Assembly (NCBI GenBank): GCA_903886975.1
Contig: CAISOB010000008.1
Coordinates: forward strand, 1 to 52,479
Reading direction: 5' to 3'
DNA: 52,479 bases
From: an uncultured beta proteobacterium
Lineage (GTDB): Bacteria > Pseudomonadota > Gammaproteobacteria > Burkholderiales > Rhodocyclaceae
This document shows, piece after piece, positions 11,199-24,007 of the stretch. The notes under the pieces are model-generated. The model ran no database searches and was not told where the DNA came from. It saw only the letters and a program-made list of their open reading frames with translations. The translations under genes were made by a program, and so were the position numbers. Every line of letters begins with the position of its first letter. Within the stretch, counting starts at the first letter, position 1.

Positions 11199-12536
11199 AT
11201 GGCAGAGAAGATCGGCAAATACGAAATCATTCGCATCCTCGGCAAAGGCGCGACGGCGGTCGTCTATCTCGCGCGCGATCCGGACACGGATCTCGAGGTG
11301 GCGGTCAAGCTGATCCGCTTCGGCGATGAGAATGCCGCCATGTCGCGGCGCCTGCGCAAACTTTTTCAAACCGAGGACGGCATCGGTCGACGTCTCGACC
11401 ATCCGAACATCGTCAAGATTTACGATGCGCACATCGAGCCGGACCAGGCCTATATCGTCATGGAGTACATCGACGGCACGCCGCTCGACCACTACTGCGC
11501 GATCAACCGCCTGCTGCCGATGCACCGCGTCATCGGCATCATTTTCAAATGCTGCCTGGCGCTCGATCACGCCTTCCGGCAGGGGGTCGTGCATCGAGAC
11601 ATCAAGCCGGCCAATATCCTGATCGACAAGGACGACAATCCGAAGATCACCGATTTCGGTCTGGCACTCAACCTGCACAAGGACATGAACAAGGATTCGA
11701 CCTTCGTGATGGGCGTCGGATCGCCGGCCTACATGTCGCCGGAGCAGATCAAGAATTACCCGCTCAACCAGAAGACCGACCTGTATTCGCTGGGCGTCCT
11801 GCTCTTCCAGCTGCTGACCGGGCGGCTGCCGTTTCGCGCGAACAATCAGGGCGCGCTGGTCTACAAAATCGTCAATGCCGACACGCCGTCGGTGTGCGCA
11901 TTAAATCCCAACCTGCCATCCGGGCTCGACCCGATCCTGAACAAGGCGCTCGAAAAGGACCTTTACAGCCGTTATCGCAACGGCGCCGAATTCGCCAAGG
12001 ATCTGTCGACGGTCAGGTACCAGATGCTCGACGAGGATTCAACGCAGCAGGACACGACGCATTTCGAACGCATTCGCAAGCTCGAGTTCTTCACCGAGTT
12101 CGAGGATATCGAATTGTGGGAAGTGCTGCGCATCAGCGTCTGGCGCGAAGTCGCCGAGAAAGTCGTGCTGATCCGCGAGGGCGACAAGAACCGCGTCTTT
12201 GGCGTCGTCGTCACCGGCTTTGTCGAAGTCTCGGTCGAGGGCAAATCGATTTGCCGGCTGGCCGCCGGCGAGGTCATCGGGGAAATGACCTTCCTGCATC
12301 CGAGCGACACCACCCGCTCGGCCACTGTCGTCACGCTCGAGCCGACACTCTTTCTCGAAATCAACAGCGCGGCACTCGAACTCAGTTCCGACGAAGTCCA
12401 GGAACGTTTCCAGAAGACGCTGATCGCCAAGGTCCTTGGCCGCCTGCGTGGCGCCAACAAGGCGCTCGCCAAGCTGGGCCAGAATGCGGTACGCGGCAGC
12501 ACCGCGGCCTGCGATCTGGAACTCGCGCCGCCGTGA
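11199..12536 (+). CDS. Ser/Thr protein kinase with C-terminal cyclic-nucleotide-binding domain
   Basis: 445 residues from the ATG at MAEKIGKYE. Residues 5-270 are a Hanks-type kinase with all key motifs: G-loop GKGATAVVY, catalytic Lys in [18 protein letters not shown], and the activation-segment end SPAYMSPEQ. Residues ~300-425 form a cNMP-binding fold with a phosphate-binding cassette resembling [12 protein letters not shown]...TRSATV, including the Glu and Arg that bind cyclic nucleotide. No transmembrane segment is seen, so it is probably cytoplasmic. Kinase activity may be switched by cAMP or cGMP. It is divergent from grpE, sharing a ~170-bp regulatory region, which hints at a stress role. 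Substrates are unknown. A TTG 33 bases upstream is an alternative start. Confidence 0.9.
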   Translation: MAEKIGKYEIIRILGKGATAVVYLARDPDTDLEVAVKLIRFGDENAAMSRRLRKLFQTEDGIGRRLDHPNIVKIYDAHIEPDQAYIVMEYIDGTPLDHYCAINRLLPMHRVIGIIFKCCLALDHAFRQGVVHRDIKPANILIDKDDNPKITDFGLALNLHKDMNKDSTFVMGVGSPAYMSPEQIKNYPLNQKTDLYSLGVLLFQLLTGRLPFRANNQGALVYKIVNADTPSVCALNPNLPSGLDPILNKALEKDLYSRYRNGAEFAKDLSTVRYQMLDEDSTQQDTTHFERIRKLEFFTEFEDIELWEVLRISVWREVAEKVVLIREGDKNRVFGVVVTGFVEVSVEGKSICRLAAGEVIGEMTFLHPSDTTRSATVVTLEPTLFLEINSAALELSSDEVQERFQKTLIAKVLGRLRGANKALAKLGQNAVRGSTAACDLELAPP

Positions 12537-12603
12537 TCAGAGGACAGAAGACAGAGAATCGTCATTCCGGAATCTGACCAACGGGAATGCAGAGCCAGTG
12601 GGT

Positions 12604-13635
12604 CTAAACCGTCAGGTCGATCTGTTGTAGCGTGCCTGCAGTACCGTTCTCGCGCAGGAAGACGCCGCTCGACCGGATATCGCCCTGCAGGGCGTTGACT
12701 TCGTCCTTGATGTCGAACGGCGTTGCGACATGCGCCAGGCTGATCGCGCCGACGTTGGCCTCTTTTAGCGTCTGGATTTGGTCTTTCCCGGCGGCGTCCT
12801 TGCTCCAGACGAGGAGCCGGTTGAAAGCCGCATCGTTTTCGTCGATCCAGCCGTTGTGATCGGCGTCAAGCGTTGCAAGGTCGGCAAAACCATCCCCGCT
12901 CTTCGCTCCGAAGAGTTCCGAACCATTGTTGATCTTGCCGTCCCCATTGTTATCGAGCGCAAGGAAGCCGCTGCCGCTGGCAAGGGAATTGATTTCTTCA
13001 TTTTGCCCGTCGGAATCGAGATCGAACTCGAAGCGCTGGCTGGTCAGTTGCGCCGCCGTGCCGTCGAAGTTGAGGACCAGCGGATCCTTCTTGGCGCGCG
13101 CATCGCCCAAGGTGACGCTGACGTTCGACTGTTCGCTGTAGCTGCGCGTCATCGACAAGGCCAAGGTGAAGTCGATCGCCTTGCCGTCGGTCGTGTGAAC
13201 CGTGCCGCTTGCCTGGAACTGTGTCTGCTCGCTTTCGCTGTAGGAAGTTTGGCGATCGTATTCGATGCCGTATCCCGCCGCAGTCTGGCCGGTTTGGTTT
13301 GACGCTGCGGCCGGCGTCGCCACGGCGGCGCTCGCCGACTGTCCCGATTGCAGTTCGCGGGCGTCAAATACTTTCACTTCACGACCGGTGAGCAGCGCAA
13401 TCATGGCGCGGATCAGGCGCATCCTCGGGTCGTTCTCGACGGCGTCCAGGCTGTCCTGAACGGCGGATGCGTCGCTTGATTGAGCGGCTTTGCCGCTGTC
13501 CGAGATGTTCACCGCCGCTGTCGGGGTGGCGAGACGGCTGTCGCCGACCCAGGCGCGCAGCGATATGCGAAGGTCCTGGGCTGTGGTCTTGCTATGATTT
13601 GCTTCGAAATTTAGCGTCGAATCGGCAATTTTCAT
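12604..13635 (-). CDS. EF-hand-like calcium-binding protein of unknown function
   Basis: 343 residues; the ATG at 13635 has GGAG seven bases upstream and is preferred to a TTG 15 bases earlier. The N-terminal half is Ser/Thr/Ala/Gln-rich and low in complexity. The C-terminal half has DxDxDG-type loops (DLDSDGQNEE, DNNGDGKINNGSELFG, DADHNGWIDENDAAF) like EF-hand or dockerin calcium sites. No signal peptide or membrane segment is evident. Similar proteins are common in Betaproteobacteria, but I know no established function. It is transcribed away from hemH, downstream of and convergent with the kinase gene. Confidence 0.75.
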   Translation of the reverse strand: MKIADSTLNFEANHSKTTAQDLRISLRAWVGDSRLATPTAAVNISDSGKAAQSSDASAVQDSLDAVENDPRMRLIRAMIALLTGREVKVFDARELQSGQSASAAVATPAAASNQTGQTAAGYGIEYDRQTSYSESEQTQFQASGTVHTTDGKAIDFTLALSMTRSYSEQSNVSVTLGDARAKKDPLVLNFDGTAAQLTSQRFEFDLDSDGQNEEINSLASGSGFLALDNNGDGKINNGSELFGAKSGDGFADLATLDADHNGWIDENDAAFNRLLVWSKDAAGKDQIQTLKEANVGAISLAHVATPFDIKDEVNALQGDIRSSGVFLRENGTAGTLQQIDLTV

Positions 13636-13731
13636 TCTGAGCTCCTTCAATAACCCGTGTGCGTAAAACAGATTAACGGTGAAGAAGCGCCTTAACTTGA
13701 GGACTCAATTTGATTGCCTTGCTGCTTGCCG

Positions 13732-14835
13732 CTAGTTCTTGCAGCCAAGCGCCCTGGCGCGTAGCGCGCTGAGTTCGAGCGCGGCGGCATCGGGCCTGTC
13801 GCGCGTCGGCCAGCCTTGCAGGTGGGCCGCCGCCAGCGCGGCCAGCGCGTGAATCCAGTCGTTGCGCTCATTGAGGCAAGCGATGTAGTGGAATTCCTTG
13901 CCGCCGGCCTGCTGGAAGGTGGCCTTGCCCTCGATGGCAATTTCTTCGAGGGTTTCGAGGCAGTCGGCGGGAAATCCCGGACAGATGACATCGACGCGCT
14001 GGACTCCCTCCTTGCCGAGCGCCGCGAGCGTCGTCGCGGTATAGGGTTGCAGCCAGCGGGCGCGGCCAAAGCGCGACTGGAAGCAAACCTGGTACTCGTC
14101 GGCGCCAAGGCTCAAGGCTTCGGCGAGCAGCCGGCCGGTCTTGTGACATTCGCAATGATAGGGATCGCCCTTGTCGAGGCTGAAGCGCGGCAGGCCGTGA
14201 AAACTCATGATCAGCCGGTACGACGAGGACGGTCGGCCGCTGACCGTCCAATGCTCGAGAACGCTGCCGACGAGCGCCTTGATGTAGGCCGGGTCGTCGG
14301 CAAAGCTCCGGACGGTGCGGATTTCGGGCTGGTTGCGCAGTGCGCGCGCCCAGGCGAAAGCTGCGTCGAAAGAGCTCGCCGTCGCGCTCGACGAATACTG
14401 CGGATAGAGCGGCAGCAGCAGGATGCGCGTGCAGCCCTCGGTTTTCAGGCGCGAGAGTACGGCCGCAATCGAGGGCTCGCCGTAGCGCATTGCATTTTCG
14501 ACTGCGACCTGATGCCCGGCCTGGCCGAGAAAGCCGCGCAGCATCTTGGCCTGGCGCTGGCTATGCACTTTCAGCGGCGAGCCTTCGGGTGTCCAGATCG
14601 CCGCGTATTTCGCCGCCGATTTCTTCGGCCGCACGTTGAGCACAATGCCGTTGAGGATCAGCCACCACAAGGCGCGCGGCATTTCGACAACGCGCGGGTC
14701 GAACAGGAATTCCTTGAGATAGCGGCGTACGGCCGGCGTCGTCGGCGCTTCGGGCGTGCCGAGGTTTATCAGAAGGATCGCAGTCTCTTGCGCCGTGCCG
14801 TGGCGGTAGGGCGGTTCGGGGAGCAGGGCGCTCAC
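13732..14835 (-). CDS. hemH: Ferrochelatase HemH
   Basis: 367 residues from a GTG start that overlaps the hrcA stop codon by 4 bp (GTGA). It inserts Fe2+ into protoporphyrin IX, the last step of protoheme synthesis. Visible motifs are [12 protein letters not shown] at the N-terminus, [11 protein letters not shown] near residue 130, SFHGLP (catalytic His) near 205, and the [15 protein letters not shown] segment near 290. The frame is open 156 bases further upstream inside hrcA, but the coupled GTG gives the normal family length. Confidence 0.95.
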   Translation of the reverse strand: MSALLPEPPYRHGTAQETAILLINLGTPEAPTTPAVRRYLKEFLFDPRVVEMPRALWWLILNGIVLNVRPKKSAAKYAAIWTPEGSPLKVHSQRQAKMLRGFLGQAGHQVAVENAMRYGEPSIAAVLSRLKTEGCTRILLLPLYPQYSSSATASSFDAAFAWARALRNQPEIRTVRSFADDPAYIKALVGSVLEHWTVSGRPSSSYRLIMSFHGLPRFSLDKGDPYHCECHKTGRLLAEALSLGADEYQVCFQSRFGRARWLQPYTATTLAALGKEGVQRVDVICPGFPADCLETLEEIAIEGKATFQQAGGKEFHYIACLNERNDWIHALAALAAAHLQGWPTRDRPDAAALELSALRARALGCKN

Positions 14836-15860
14836 GCGTTGGCCTGATAGGTAAGGGCCGAGGAGAGCAGCTTCGCGGTGATGTCGACGATGGGAATCAC
14901 GCGCTCGTAAGCCATGCGCGTCGGGCCGATGACGCCGACCGAACCGACGATCTGGCCATCGACTTCGTAAGGCGCGGTGATGACGCTGCATTCGTCGAGC
15001 GGCGCGAGGCCCGATTCGCCGCCGATAAAAATCTGCACGCCTTCAGCGCGGTGCGAGACGTCGAGCAGTTGCATCAGCGCCGTGCGCTGCTCGAAAAGAT
15101 CGAAAAGTTCGCGCAGCCGCTTCATGTTCGACGAGAGTTCCTCGACTTCGAGCAGGTTGCGTTCGCCGGAAATGACGTAGCGTTCATCGGTCTGGTGCAT
15201 CGCTTCGTCGCCTGCCGCGAGCGCTGCGGCCATCAGGCCTTGCAGGTCACCGCGCAGGCGCAGCAGGTCGGCCTTGACGCGCTCGCGGATATGGTCGAAA
15301 TCGTGGCCGGCAAAATACTGATTGAGGTGGTTGGTCGCGACGACGAGTTCCGAGGGTGAATAAGGACGTTCAGTGAATAGGATGCGGTTCTGCACGTCGC
15401 CGTCCGTGGTGACCAGGATCAGCAGGATACGTTTTTCGGACAGGCTGACGAACTCCATCTGCCGGATTCTCGGCGTCTTGCGCTTCGGCGTCAGGACGAT
15501 GCCGGCAAAATGCGTGAGTCCGGAAAGTAGATGCGATGCGCTGCTGATCAGTTGTTGCGGCTGCGAGGGCTGCAACTGGCCGGCAATGCTCTGGATCTTC
15601 TCGGTCTCCAGCGGTTTCATGGTGAGCAGGCTGTCGACGAAGAAACGGTAGCCGCGCGATGTCGGTATGCGCCCGGCCGAGGTGTGCGGGCTGGCGATGA
15701 AGCCCAGATCCTCGAGATCGGCCATGACGTTGCGCACGGTGGCGGCCGAGAGATCGAGGTGCGAGAATTTGGAGAGCGCGCGCGACGCCACCGGTTGACC
15801 GTCGGCGATATAGCGTTCGATCAGCGTCTTGAGCAGGGTTCGGGCACGTTCGTCGAGCAT
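14832..15860 (-). CDS. hrcA: Heat-inducible transcription repressor HrcA
   Basis: 342 residues. The N-terminal winged helix (residues 1-75, with [18 protein letters not shown]) is followed by the GAF-like dimerisation domain, ending with [23 protein letters not shown], a family hallmark. HrcA represses chaperonin genes by binding CIRCE elements. None was found in this window, so its targets (usually groESL) must lie elsewhere. It is translationally coupled to hemH and divergent from nadK. Confidence 0.96.
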   Translation of the reverse strand: MLDERARTLLKTLIERYIADGQPVASRALSKFSHLDLSAATVRNVMADLEDLGFIASPHTSAGRIPTSRGYRFFVDSLLTMKPLETEKIQSIAGQLQPSQPQQLISSASHLLSGLTHFAGIVLTPKRKTPRIRQMEFVSLSEKRILLILVTTDGDVQNRILFTERPYSPSELVVATNHLNQYFAGHDFDHIRERVKADLLRLRGDLQGLMAAALAAGDEAMHQTDERYVISGERNLLEVEELSSNMKRLRELFDLFEQRTALMQLLDVSHRAEGVQIFIGGESGLAPLDECSVITAPYEVDGQIVGSVGVIGPTRMAYERVIPIVDITAKLLSSALTYQANA

Positions 15861-16052
15861 GGCGAAGATTCTACAAAAAATCCTGAAGGAATAGTGGCGA
15901 TCTGAACATCAGCTGAGGGCAATCGCATCCAATTCAACGTCCGGCGGAATGGTCGGATTCGCGGCGGATGTCCGGCTTTTCGGATGCCATTGCCTGTGCC
16001 GATGATGTCAGGGTACGGCGAAAGCGCATGAAATTGTGGTTTAATTCGCCTC

Positions 16053-16991
16053 ATGAATGCCGAACCAATTGCCGCAACACTTTTGCGCAGCGCCACCGCG
16101 CTGCGCACCATCGCGCTGATCGGTAAATACCAGAGCCGCGAGATTGTCGAGTCGCTTTGCCTGCTGGCAAAAAATCTGACCGAACGCGGGATTATCGTGC
16201 TGGTCGAGGAAGTAACGGCCGATCTTGCCGACGCGCCGGCCGAACTGAAACGCTGGCCGACCTGCGATTTTGCGGCGATCGGCGCGCGCGCCGACCTCGC
16301 GATCGTGCTCGGCGGCGACGGCACCATGCTCAACGCGGCGCGGCAGCTGGCGCGCCATCGTGTGCCGCTGGTCGGCGTCAATCAGGGCCGCCTCGGTTTC
16401 ATGACCGACATCGCGCGCAGCGACATGCTGACCTGCATCGACGACTTGCTCGCCGGACGTTTCACGCCGGAAAACCGCATGCTGCTGGAAGCCGAGGTCT
16501 TGCGCGGCGGCAGCAGCATCGCTTCGAGCCTTGCGCTCAACGAGATCGTGGTCGACAAAGGCGCGATCGGCCGGCTCATCGAATTCGAACTGTTCATCGA
16601 CGGCGAGTTCATTTACAACCTGCGTTCGGACGGCCTGATCGTATCGACGCCGACCGGATCGACGGCGTACTCGCTGTCGGCCAACGGCCCGATCATGCAT
16701 CCGCATGTTTTCGGCATCGCCCTCGTGCCGCTCTGCCCGCATTCGCTGACCAACCGGCCCATCCTGGTCGGCGATCGCAACGAGATCGAAGTGCGCATCG
16801 TGCGCGCGACGGACTCGCGCGTGCACTTCGACGGCCAGCTGACCGTCGATCTGAATCCGCAGGACACGGTGCGCATCAGCCGTTCGGAGTTTTCGATTTG
16901 CCTGCTGCATCCTCCCGGCTACAGCTATTTCGCGATGCTGCGCCAGAAGCTGCACTGGAGCGAGCAGCCGAAAGCGGCCAGGCCAATGTGA
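16053..16991 (+). CDS. nadK: NAD kinase
   Basis: 312 residues. It phosphorylates NAD to NADP in the cytoplasm. The GGDGTML motif is near residue 90, [10 protein letters not shown] near 110, and the second conserved block [19 protein letters not shown] near 190. It is divergent from hrcA across ~190 bp and 16 bp upstream of recN, with which it probably shares a transcript, an arrangement common in Proteobacteria. Confidence 0.96.
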   Translation: MNAEPIAATLLRSATALRTIALIGKYQSREIVESLCLLAKNLTERGIIVLVEEVTADLADAPAELKRWPTCDFAAIGARADLAIVLGGDGTMLNAARQLARHRVPLVGVNQGRLGFMTDIARSDMLTCIDDLLAGRFTPENRMLLEAEVLRGGSSIASSLALNEIVVDKGAIGRLIEFELFIDGEFIYNLRSDGLIVSTPTGSTAYSLSANGPIMHPHVFGIALVPLCPHSLTNRPILVGDRNEIEVRIVRATDSRVHFDGQLTVDLNPQDTVRISRSEFSICLLHPPGYSYFAMLRQKLHWSEQPKAARPM

Positions 16992-17007
16992 AAATCTTTT
17001 CCGTCCC

Positions 17008-18663
17008 ATGCTGCGCCGCCTGACCGTCCGCGATTTCGTGCTGGTCGACCGGCTCGAACTCGATTTCACGGCGGGTTTCGGCACCCTCACCGGCGAGACC
17101 GGCGCCGGCAAATCGATACTTGTCGATGCGCTCGCCTTTGCGCTCGGCGAACGCGCCGATACCGGCCTGATCCGCGTCGGCAGCGAACGCGCCGAAGTCT
17201 CCGCCGAATTCGATCTGCACGGGGCGCCCGCGGCGGCGGCGTGGCTGCGCGAACAGGACCTCGACGCCGAAGAGGGCCTCCTGCTGCGCCGCGTGCTCGA
17301 TACCGGCGGTCGTTCGCGCGCCTATCTCAACGGTTCGCCAGTGACGCTACAGCAGTTGCGCGAAGTGGCGGAATCCCTCGTCGATATTCACGGGCAGCAC
17401 GCGCATCAGTCGCTGCTGCGGGGCGATGCGCAGCGCTCGCTGCTCGATAGCCATGCCAAGCTCAATCCCTTGCTTGCCGAAGTGGCCGCCGCCTGGCGGC
17501 TCTGGCGCGACGCCAGAACGCTGCTCGAGGCCTCGGCCGGCGGCGCGCAGGCGCTGGCGCAGGAGCGCGAGCAACTCGAATGGCAGGTGCGCGAACTGGA
17601 AACGCTCGGCTTTTCGGCAAATGAATGGGAGACGCTGAACATCGAGCACAAGCGCCTCGGGCACGCGGCGAGCCTGGCCGAAGGCGCCCGCTTTTCGCTG
17701 GCCCTGCTGGCCGAGGGAGATTCCGCCTGCGAGGGGCAGGTCGATGCCGTCGCCGCCCGCCTCGACGCCCTGGCCGAGTACGATCCGGCACTGGCCGAGG
17801 TCGCCGCGCTGCTGCAATCGGCGCAGGCAGAACTCGCCGAAGCGGTGTCGGCCCTGCGCCGTTATGCCGATCGCGTCGAACTCGATCCGCAGCGCCTCGG
17901 TGAGCTTGAGCATCGGATCGAAGCGGTGCTCGGCTGCGCGCGCAAGTTCCGAACGAGTCCCGATGAATTGCCGGCTTTGCTCTCGCGCTGGCAGGAGCGA
18001 CTGGCGATCCTCGGCGAAAGCGCGGATCTTGCGACGCTGGAGGCACGCGCCGCGGCGGCGCGCGGCGCCTACGAAGAACTGGCCAAACGCCTGTCCAAGG
18101 GTCGCGCCAAAGCTGCGGCGGCGCTCGGCGTCGAGGTCAGCCGCGTCATGCAGCAACTGGCGCTCGGCGGCGGTCGCTTCGAGGCCGTGCTTTTGCCCCT
18201 TGAGGTCGGTACGGCGGCCGGCCTCGAACAGATCGAATTCCGCGTTGCCGGATTGGCGGGCAGCGAATCGCGCGCGCTGGCGAAAGTCGCTTCCGGCGGC
18301 GAACTGTCGCGCATCAGCTTGGCCATCCAGGTGGTGACCAGCCAGGCGGCGAGCGTTCCAACGCTGATTTTCGACGAGGTCGATGTCGGTATCGGCGGCG
18401 CGGTTGCCGAGGTCGTCGGGCGCCTGCTCAATGAACTCGGCCGCGAGCGGCAAGTGCTGTGCGTTACGCATCTGCCGCAGGTGGCTGCTCGCGCCAACTG
18501 GCAGTGGCAGGTGATCAAGAGCATCGACGGCGGGCAGGTCAGAAGCCGCGTCGTGGCTCTCGACCGGGATGCCCGCATCGAAGAACTGGCGCGCATGCTC
18601 GGCGGCGTCGAGATCACGGCGATCAGCCGCCAACATGCCCGGGAAATGCTGAGTATTTCCTGA
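17008..18663 (+). CDS. recN: DNA repair ATPase RecN
   Basis: 551 residues. This SMC-like ATPase acts in double-strand break repair. Walker A GETGAGKS is near residue 30, two coiled-coil arms span about 150-370, the ABC signature is VASGGELSRI near 430, and Walker B is LIFDEVDVGIGG near 455. ATG is 16 bp after the nadK stop. No LexA-type box is visible in the short gap, so any SOS control would act upstream of nadK. Confidence 0.96.
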   Translation: MLRRLTVRDFVLVDRLELDFTAGFGTLTGETGAGKSILVDALAFALGERADTGLIRVGSERAEVSAEFDLHGAPAAAAWLREQDLDAEEGLLLRRVLDTGGRSRAYLNGSPVTLQQLREVAESLVDIHGQHAHQSLLRGDAQRSLLDSHAKLNPLLAEVAAAWRLWRDARTLLEASAGGAQALAQEREQLEWQVRELETLGFSANEWETLNIEHKRLGHAASLAEGARFSLALLAEGDSACEGQVDAVAARLDALAEYDPALAEVAALLQSAQAELAEAVSALRRYADRVELDPQRLGELEHRIEAVLGCARKFRTSPDELPALLSRWQERLAILGESADLATLEARAAAARGAYEELAKRLSKGRAKAAAALGVEVSRVMQQLALGGGRFEAVLLPLEVGTAAGLEQIEFRVAGLAGSESRALAKVASGGELSRISLAIQVVTSQAASVPTLIFDEVDVGIGGAVAEVVGRLLNELGRERQVLCVTHLPQVAARANWQWQVIKSIDGGQVRSRVVALDRDARIEELARMLGGVEITAISRQHAREMLSIS

Positions 18664-18760
18664 AGGCCAATGCGGTTTGTGCTGCCGCACTGGCTAATCG
18701 CCCGCGTCTGTTCTATCCTGACGGTATAGTCCTTGACTCAAGGTCTCGCTTAACACTTCC

Positions 18761-19375
18761 ATGACGATACAGGTCGCCGCAAGCGCTTCGCTGCCGCCGG
18801 ATTCAGTTTCGGGTCGACTTGTACGTTCCGGGGCGCTGGCGACGTCGGCATCAGGCGCGAATTCCGCAAATTCGGCGAGCGCGAAGTCCGGCCAGTTGTC
18901 GGCGCAGGCGCAACAACAGGTCGCGCAACTCAAGGAGATCGATCGCAAGGTCCGCGCTCACGAACAGGCGCATATGGCTGTGGGCGGCGATCTCATACGC
19001 GGCGGCGTCTCGTACAAGTATCAGACCGGGCCGGACGGTCAACGCTATGCCGTCGGCGGCGACGTTCTGATCGATTCTTCGCCGGCTTCGTCGCCGGCCA
19101 AGACGATAAGCAAGGCCGAGCAGATTCGCGCCGCGGCATTGGCGCCAGCCGACCCCTCCGCTCAGGACGAAAGCGTTGCCGCGCAGGCGAGCAGCATGGT
19201 CAGCGAGGCGCGTATCGAACTCTCACTGCAGCAGCGGCAGGAAGCCGCCGCTGCCACCGCTTCGCGCGATAGCAACGCGAATGTCGGTCAAGGCGGCGCG
19301 AGCCTCTACAGCGGCGTTGCACAAAGCGGCCAAGCTACCGTTCAACTCGGCGCGCTTCTCGATTCCTTTGCCTGA
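18761..19375 (+). CDS. SprA-related putative metalloprotease
   Basis: 204 residues. The centre matches the SprA-related family (pfam12118 type): VRAHEQAHMAVGGD (residues ~68-81, with an HExxH zinc-binding motif HEQAH) followed by a GGVSYKYQTGPDGQRYAVGGDV segment. The N-terminal 50 residues are Ser/Ala-rich and the C-terminus is Gln/Ala-rich helix. No clear signal peptide. Zinc-peptidase activity is inferred from HExxH only. It converges on fur with a 21-bp gap. Confidence 0.8.
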   Translation: MTIQVAASASLPPDSVSGRLVRSGALATSASGANSANSASAKSGQLSAQAQQQVAQLKEIDRKVRAHEQAHMAVGGDLIRGGVSYKYQTGPDGQRYAVGGDVLIDSSPASSPAKTISKAEQIRAAALAPADPSAQDESVAAQASSMVSEARIELSLQQRQEAAAATASRDSNANVGQGGASLYSGVAQSGQATVQLGALLDSFA

Positions 19376-19396
19376 CCGGCCGGCATTCGGGCTGGA

Positions 19397-19837
19397 TCAC
19401 GGTTTGACGGGCTTGTTCCGGTGCGGACAGTCGGTCTTGGTGCATTCGCTGTAGAGGTAAAGCGCATGCTCCTGGATCGCGAAGCCGCGCTCCTTGGCGA
19501 TCTTCTTCTGACGACGTTCGATTTCTTCGTCATAGAATTCCTCGACGCGAGCACAGTTGATGCACACCAGGTGGTCATGATGCTGTCCGGCCTTGATCTC
19601 GAAAACCGATTTGCCTGATTCGAAATGGTGGCGTTCGAGCAGGCCGGCCTGCTCGAATTGCGTCAGCACGCGATAGACCGTGGCCAGGCCGATGTCCATG
19701 TTCTCGTTGAGCAGCAGGCGATAGACATCATCGGCAGTGAGGTGGCGCACCTCGGCGTTCTCGAAAAGTTCGAGTATCTTAAGGCGCGGGAAAGTGGCTT
19801 TCAGGCCGATGCGCTGCAGGTCGGTTGATTTGCTCAT
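19397..19837 (-). CDS. fur: Ferric uptake regulator Fur
   Basis: 146 residues. The N-terminal winged helix contains HLTADDVYRLLL and GLATVYRVLTQFEQAGLL. The dimerisation and metal domain has HHDHLVC, the CxxC of CINCARVEEF and a C-terminal ECTKTDC pair that binds structural zinc. It represses iron-uptake genes when Fe2+ is present. It is divergent from bamE across ~140 bp, as in many Betaproteobacteria. Confidence 0.97.
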   Translation of the reverse strand: MSKSTDLQRIGLKATFPRLKILELFENAEVRHLTADDVYRLLLNENMDIGLATVYRVLTQFEQAGLLERHHFESGKSVFEIKAGQHHDHLVCINCARVEEFYDEEIERRQKKIAKERGFAIQEHALYLYSECTKTDCPHRNKPVKP

Positions 19838-19975
19838 GGTCGGGGTCGAACGGCGGCAAAAGGCGGCATCCCTTTTCGGTTATGATATGCAGCATGATAC
19901 GACTTTGAGAACCCGGCCAGCGCCGGAGTTCTATTGCGCAACAATTTTGACCATCTGCATGGAAAAGATCCAAGT

Positions 19976-20449
19976 ATGACTCTTTCCCGACTCGCCCGCA
20001 CGGCGCTCCTGCTCGCCGCCCTTGCCGGCTGCACCACGGTGCCGCGCATCGTCAATGAATACAAGATCGACGTCCAGCAGGGTAACGTGCTGACCCAGGA
20101 CATGGTGTCGCAGCTCAAACCGGGCTTGACCAAGGACCAGGTACGTTTCGTTCTGGGCACGCCGGTGTTGATGGATATGTTTCATGCCAACCGCTGGGAC
20201 TACGTTTATCGGCTGCAGAAAGGCAATGGCCAAGTCGAGATGCGGAAGTTTTCGACCTTCTTCGATGCCAGCGACAAACTGATCCGTGTCGCTGGCGACG
20301 TAGACGCTGCGCAGGCCGGCGACTTCGCCGCGCTTCCCGACAGCAAGACGCGCGAAATCGACCTCGGTTCGATCGCTCCCGACGCAAAAGCGCCGCCAAT
20401 GGAAGAGCGAGGCTTTTTCGGTCGGATGATGGAAAACATGGGTTTTTGA
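19976..20449 (+). CDS. bamE: Outer-membrane assembly lipoprotein BamE
   Basis: 157 residues from the ATG at [11 protein letters not shown] lipoprotein signal ends in the lipobox LAGC, so the mature protein is lipid-anchored. The BamE/SmpA fold follows, with [29 protein letters not shown] and the family's WDYVYR strand. It is an accessory subunit of the BAM complex that inserts beta-barrel proteins. The C-terminal extension is longer than in E. coli, as usual in Betaproteobacteria. It is 1 bp from dapB, so the two are co-transcribed. Confidence 0.93.
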   Translation: MTLSRLARTALLLAALAGCTTVPRIVNEYKIDVQQGNVLTQDMVSQLKPGLTKDQVRFVLGTPVLMDMFHANRWDYVYRLQKGNGQVEMRKFSTFFDASDKLIRVAGDVDAAQAGDFAALPDSKTREIDLGSIAPDAKAPPMEERGFFGRMMENMGF

Positions 20450-20450
20450 T

Positions 20451-21257
20451 ATGGACGCACTCAAGATCGCGATTGCCGGCGCCGGCGGGCGCATGGGCCG
20501 GATGATCACCGAATCGGCCTTGAACGATAGCCAGGTGACGCTGGTATCGGCGCTCGACCAGCCGGGAACGCCGGCGATCGGCAAGGACGCCGGCGAACTG
20601 CTCGGCACGCCCTGTGGCGTGCCGATAAGCACAGATGTCGAGGCCGGGATCGCCCGAGCGGAGTGTCTGATCGACTTCACTCGCCCGCAAGGCACGCTGG
20701 TGCACCTGGCCATCTGTCTTCGCCACAAGGTTGCCATTGTCATTGGTACGACCGGATTCGACGAGCAGGAGAAGAAGATCATCGCCGATGCGGCACACGA
20801 AATTCCGATCGTTTTCACGCCGAACATGAGCGTCGGCGTGAATATCGTCTTCAAGCTGCTCGACACGGCGACGCGCCTTCTCGCCCAGGGCTACGACATC
20901 GAGATCGTCGAAGCGCATCACAAGCACAAGGTCGACGCGCCCTCCGGAACGGCGCTGCGCATGGGTGAAGTGGTGGCCCAGGCCCTCGGCCGCGATTTGC
21001 AGCAATGCGGAATCTTCGGCCGTCACGGGCAGACCGGCGAACGCGACCCGCAGTCCATCGGCTTTGCCAGCGTACGCGGCGGCGACATCGTCGGCGACCA
21101 CACCGTGATGTATTGCGCCACGGGCGAGCGGATCGAAATCAGCCACAAGGCGGCGAGCCGCATGCCTTACGCGCTCGGCAGCCTGCGCGCCGCACGCTTT
21201 CTCGCCGACAAGAAGAGCGGGCTGTTCGACATGCAGGACGTTCTCGGATTGCGCTGA
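20451..21257 (+). CDS. dapB: 4-hydroxy-tetrahydrodipicolinate reductase
   Basis: 268 residues. It reduces hydroxy-tetrahydrodipicolinate with NAD(P)H in the lysine/diaminopimelate pathway. The nucleotide-binding motif GAGGRMGRM is at the N-terminus, and the catalytic and substrate block [15 protein letters not shown] is near residue 157. Starts one base after the bamE stop. Confidence 0.97.
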   Translation: MDALKIAIAGAGGRMGRMITESALNDSQVTLVSALDQPGTPAIGKDAGELLGTPCGVPISTDVEAGIARAECLIDFTRPQGTLVHLAICLRHKVAIVIGTTGFDEQEKKIIADAAHEIPIVFTPNMSVGVNIVFKLLDTATRLLAQGYDIEIVEAHHKHKVDAPSGTALRMGEVVAQALGRDLQQCGIFGRHGQTGERDPQSIGFASVRGGDIVGDHTVMYCATGERIEISHKAASRMPYALGSLRAARFLADKKSGLFDMQDVLGLR

Positions 21258-21276
21258 CGATGGCCCTGCCGCCACC

Positions 21277-23841
<2,565 letters not shown>

Positions 23842-23897
23842 CGCGGCTTGCACCGGCAAATCGGCGCGCACTGACAAGGCTATCGCTCGCCGCGCAA

Positions 23898-23926
23898 TTG
23901 CCGAGAACAGGGCTCTGAGTTATAAT
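23898..23926 (+). promoter_or_regulatory. Sigma-70 promoter for carAB
   Basis: TTGCCG (23898-23903), a 17-base spacer and a perfect TATAAT (23921-23926), about 80 bases before the carA start codon. It is the best sigma-70 match in the window. The leader that follows holds the inverted repeat AGCGGGA/TCCCGCT (23948-23974). Confidence 0.75.
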
Positions 23927-24007
23927 CCGTAGGTTTGCGAGTGTTCGAGCGGGAGGGCTGCGCGCCGTCCCGCTTTGCGTATCTGAGCCACGGATTAGGA
24001 GTCTGTC

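Noticed and set aside
11025..11678. Upstream extension of grpE by 218 codons
   Set aside because: It would run through the promoter region and antisense into the kinase gene; the ATG at 11024 gives the standard GrpE length.
10401..16052. CIRCE element for HrcA
   Set aside because: No TTAGCACTC-N9-GAGTGCTAA-type repeat was seen near grpE, dnaK or hrcA.
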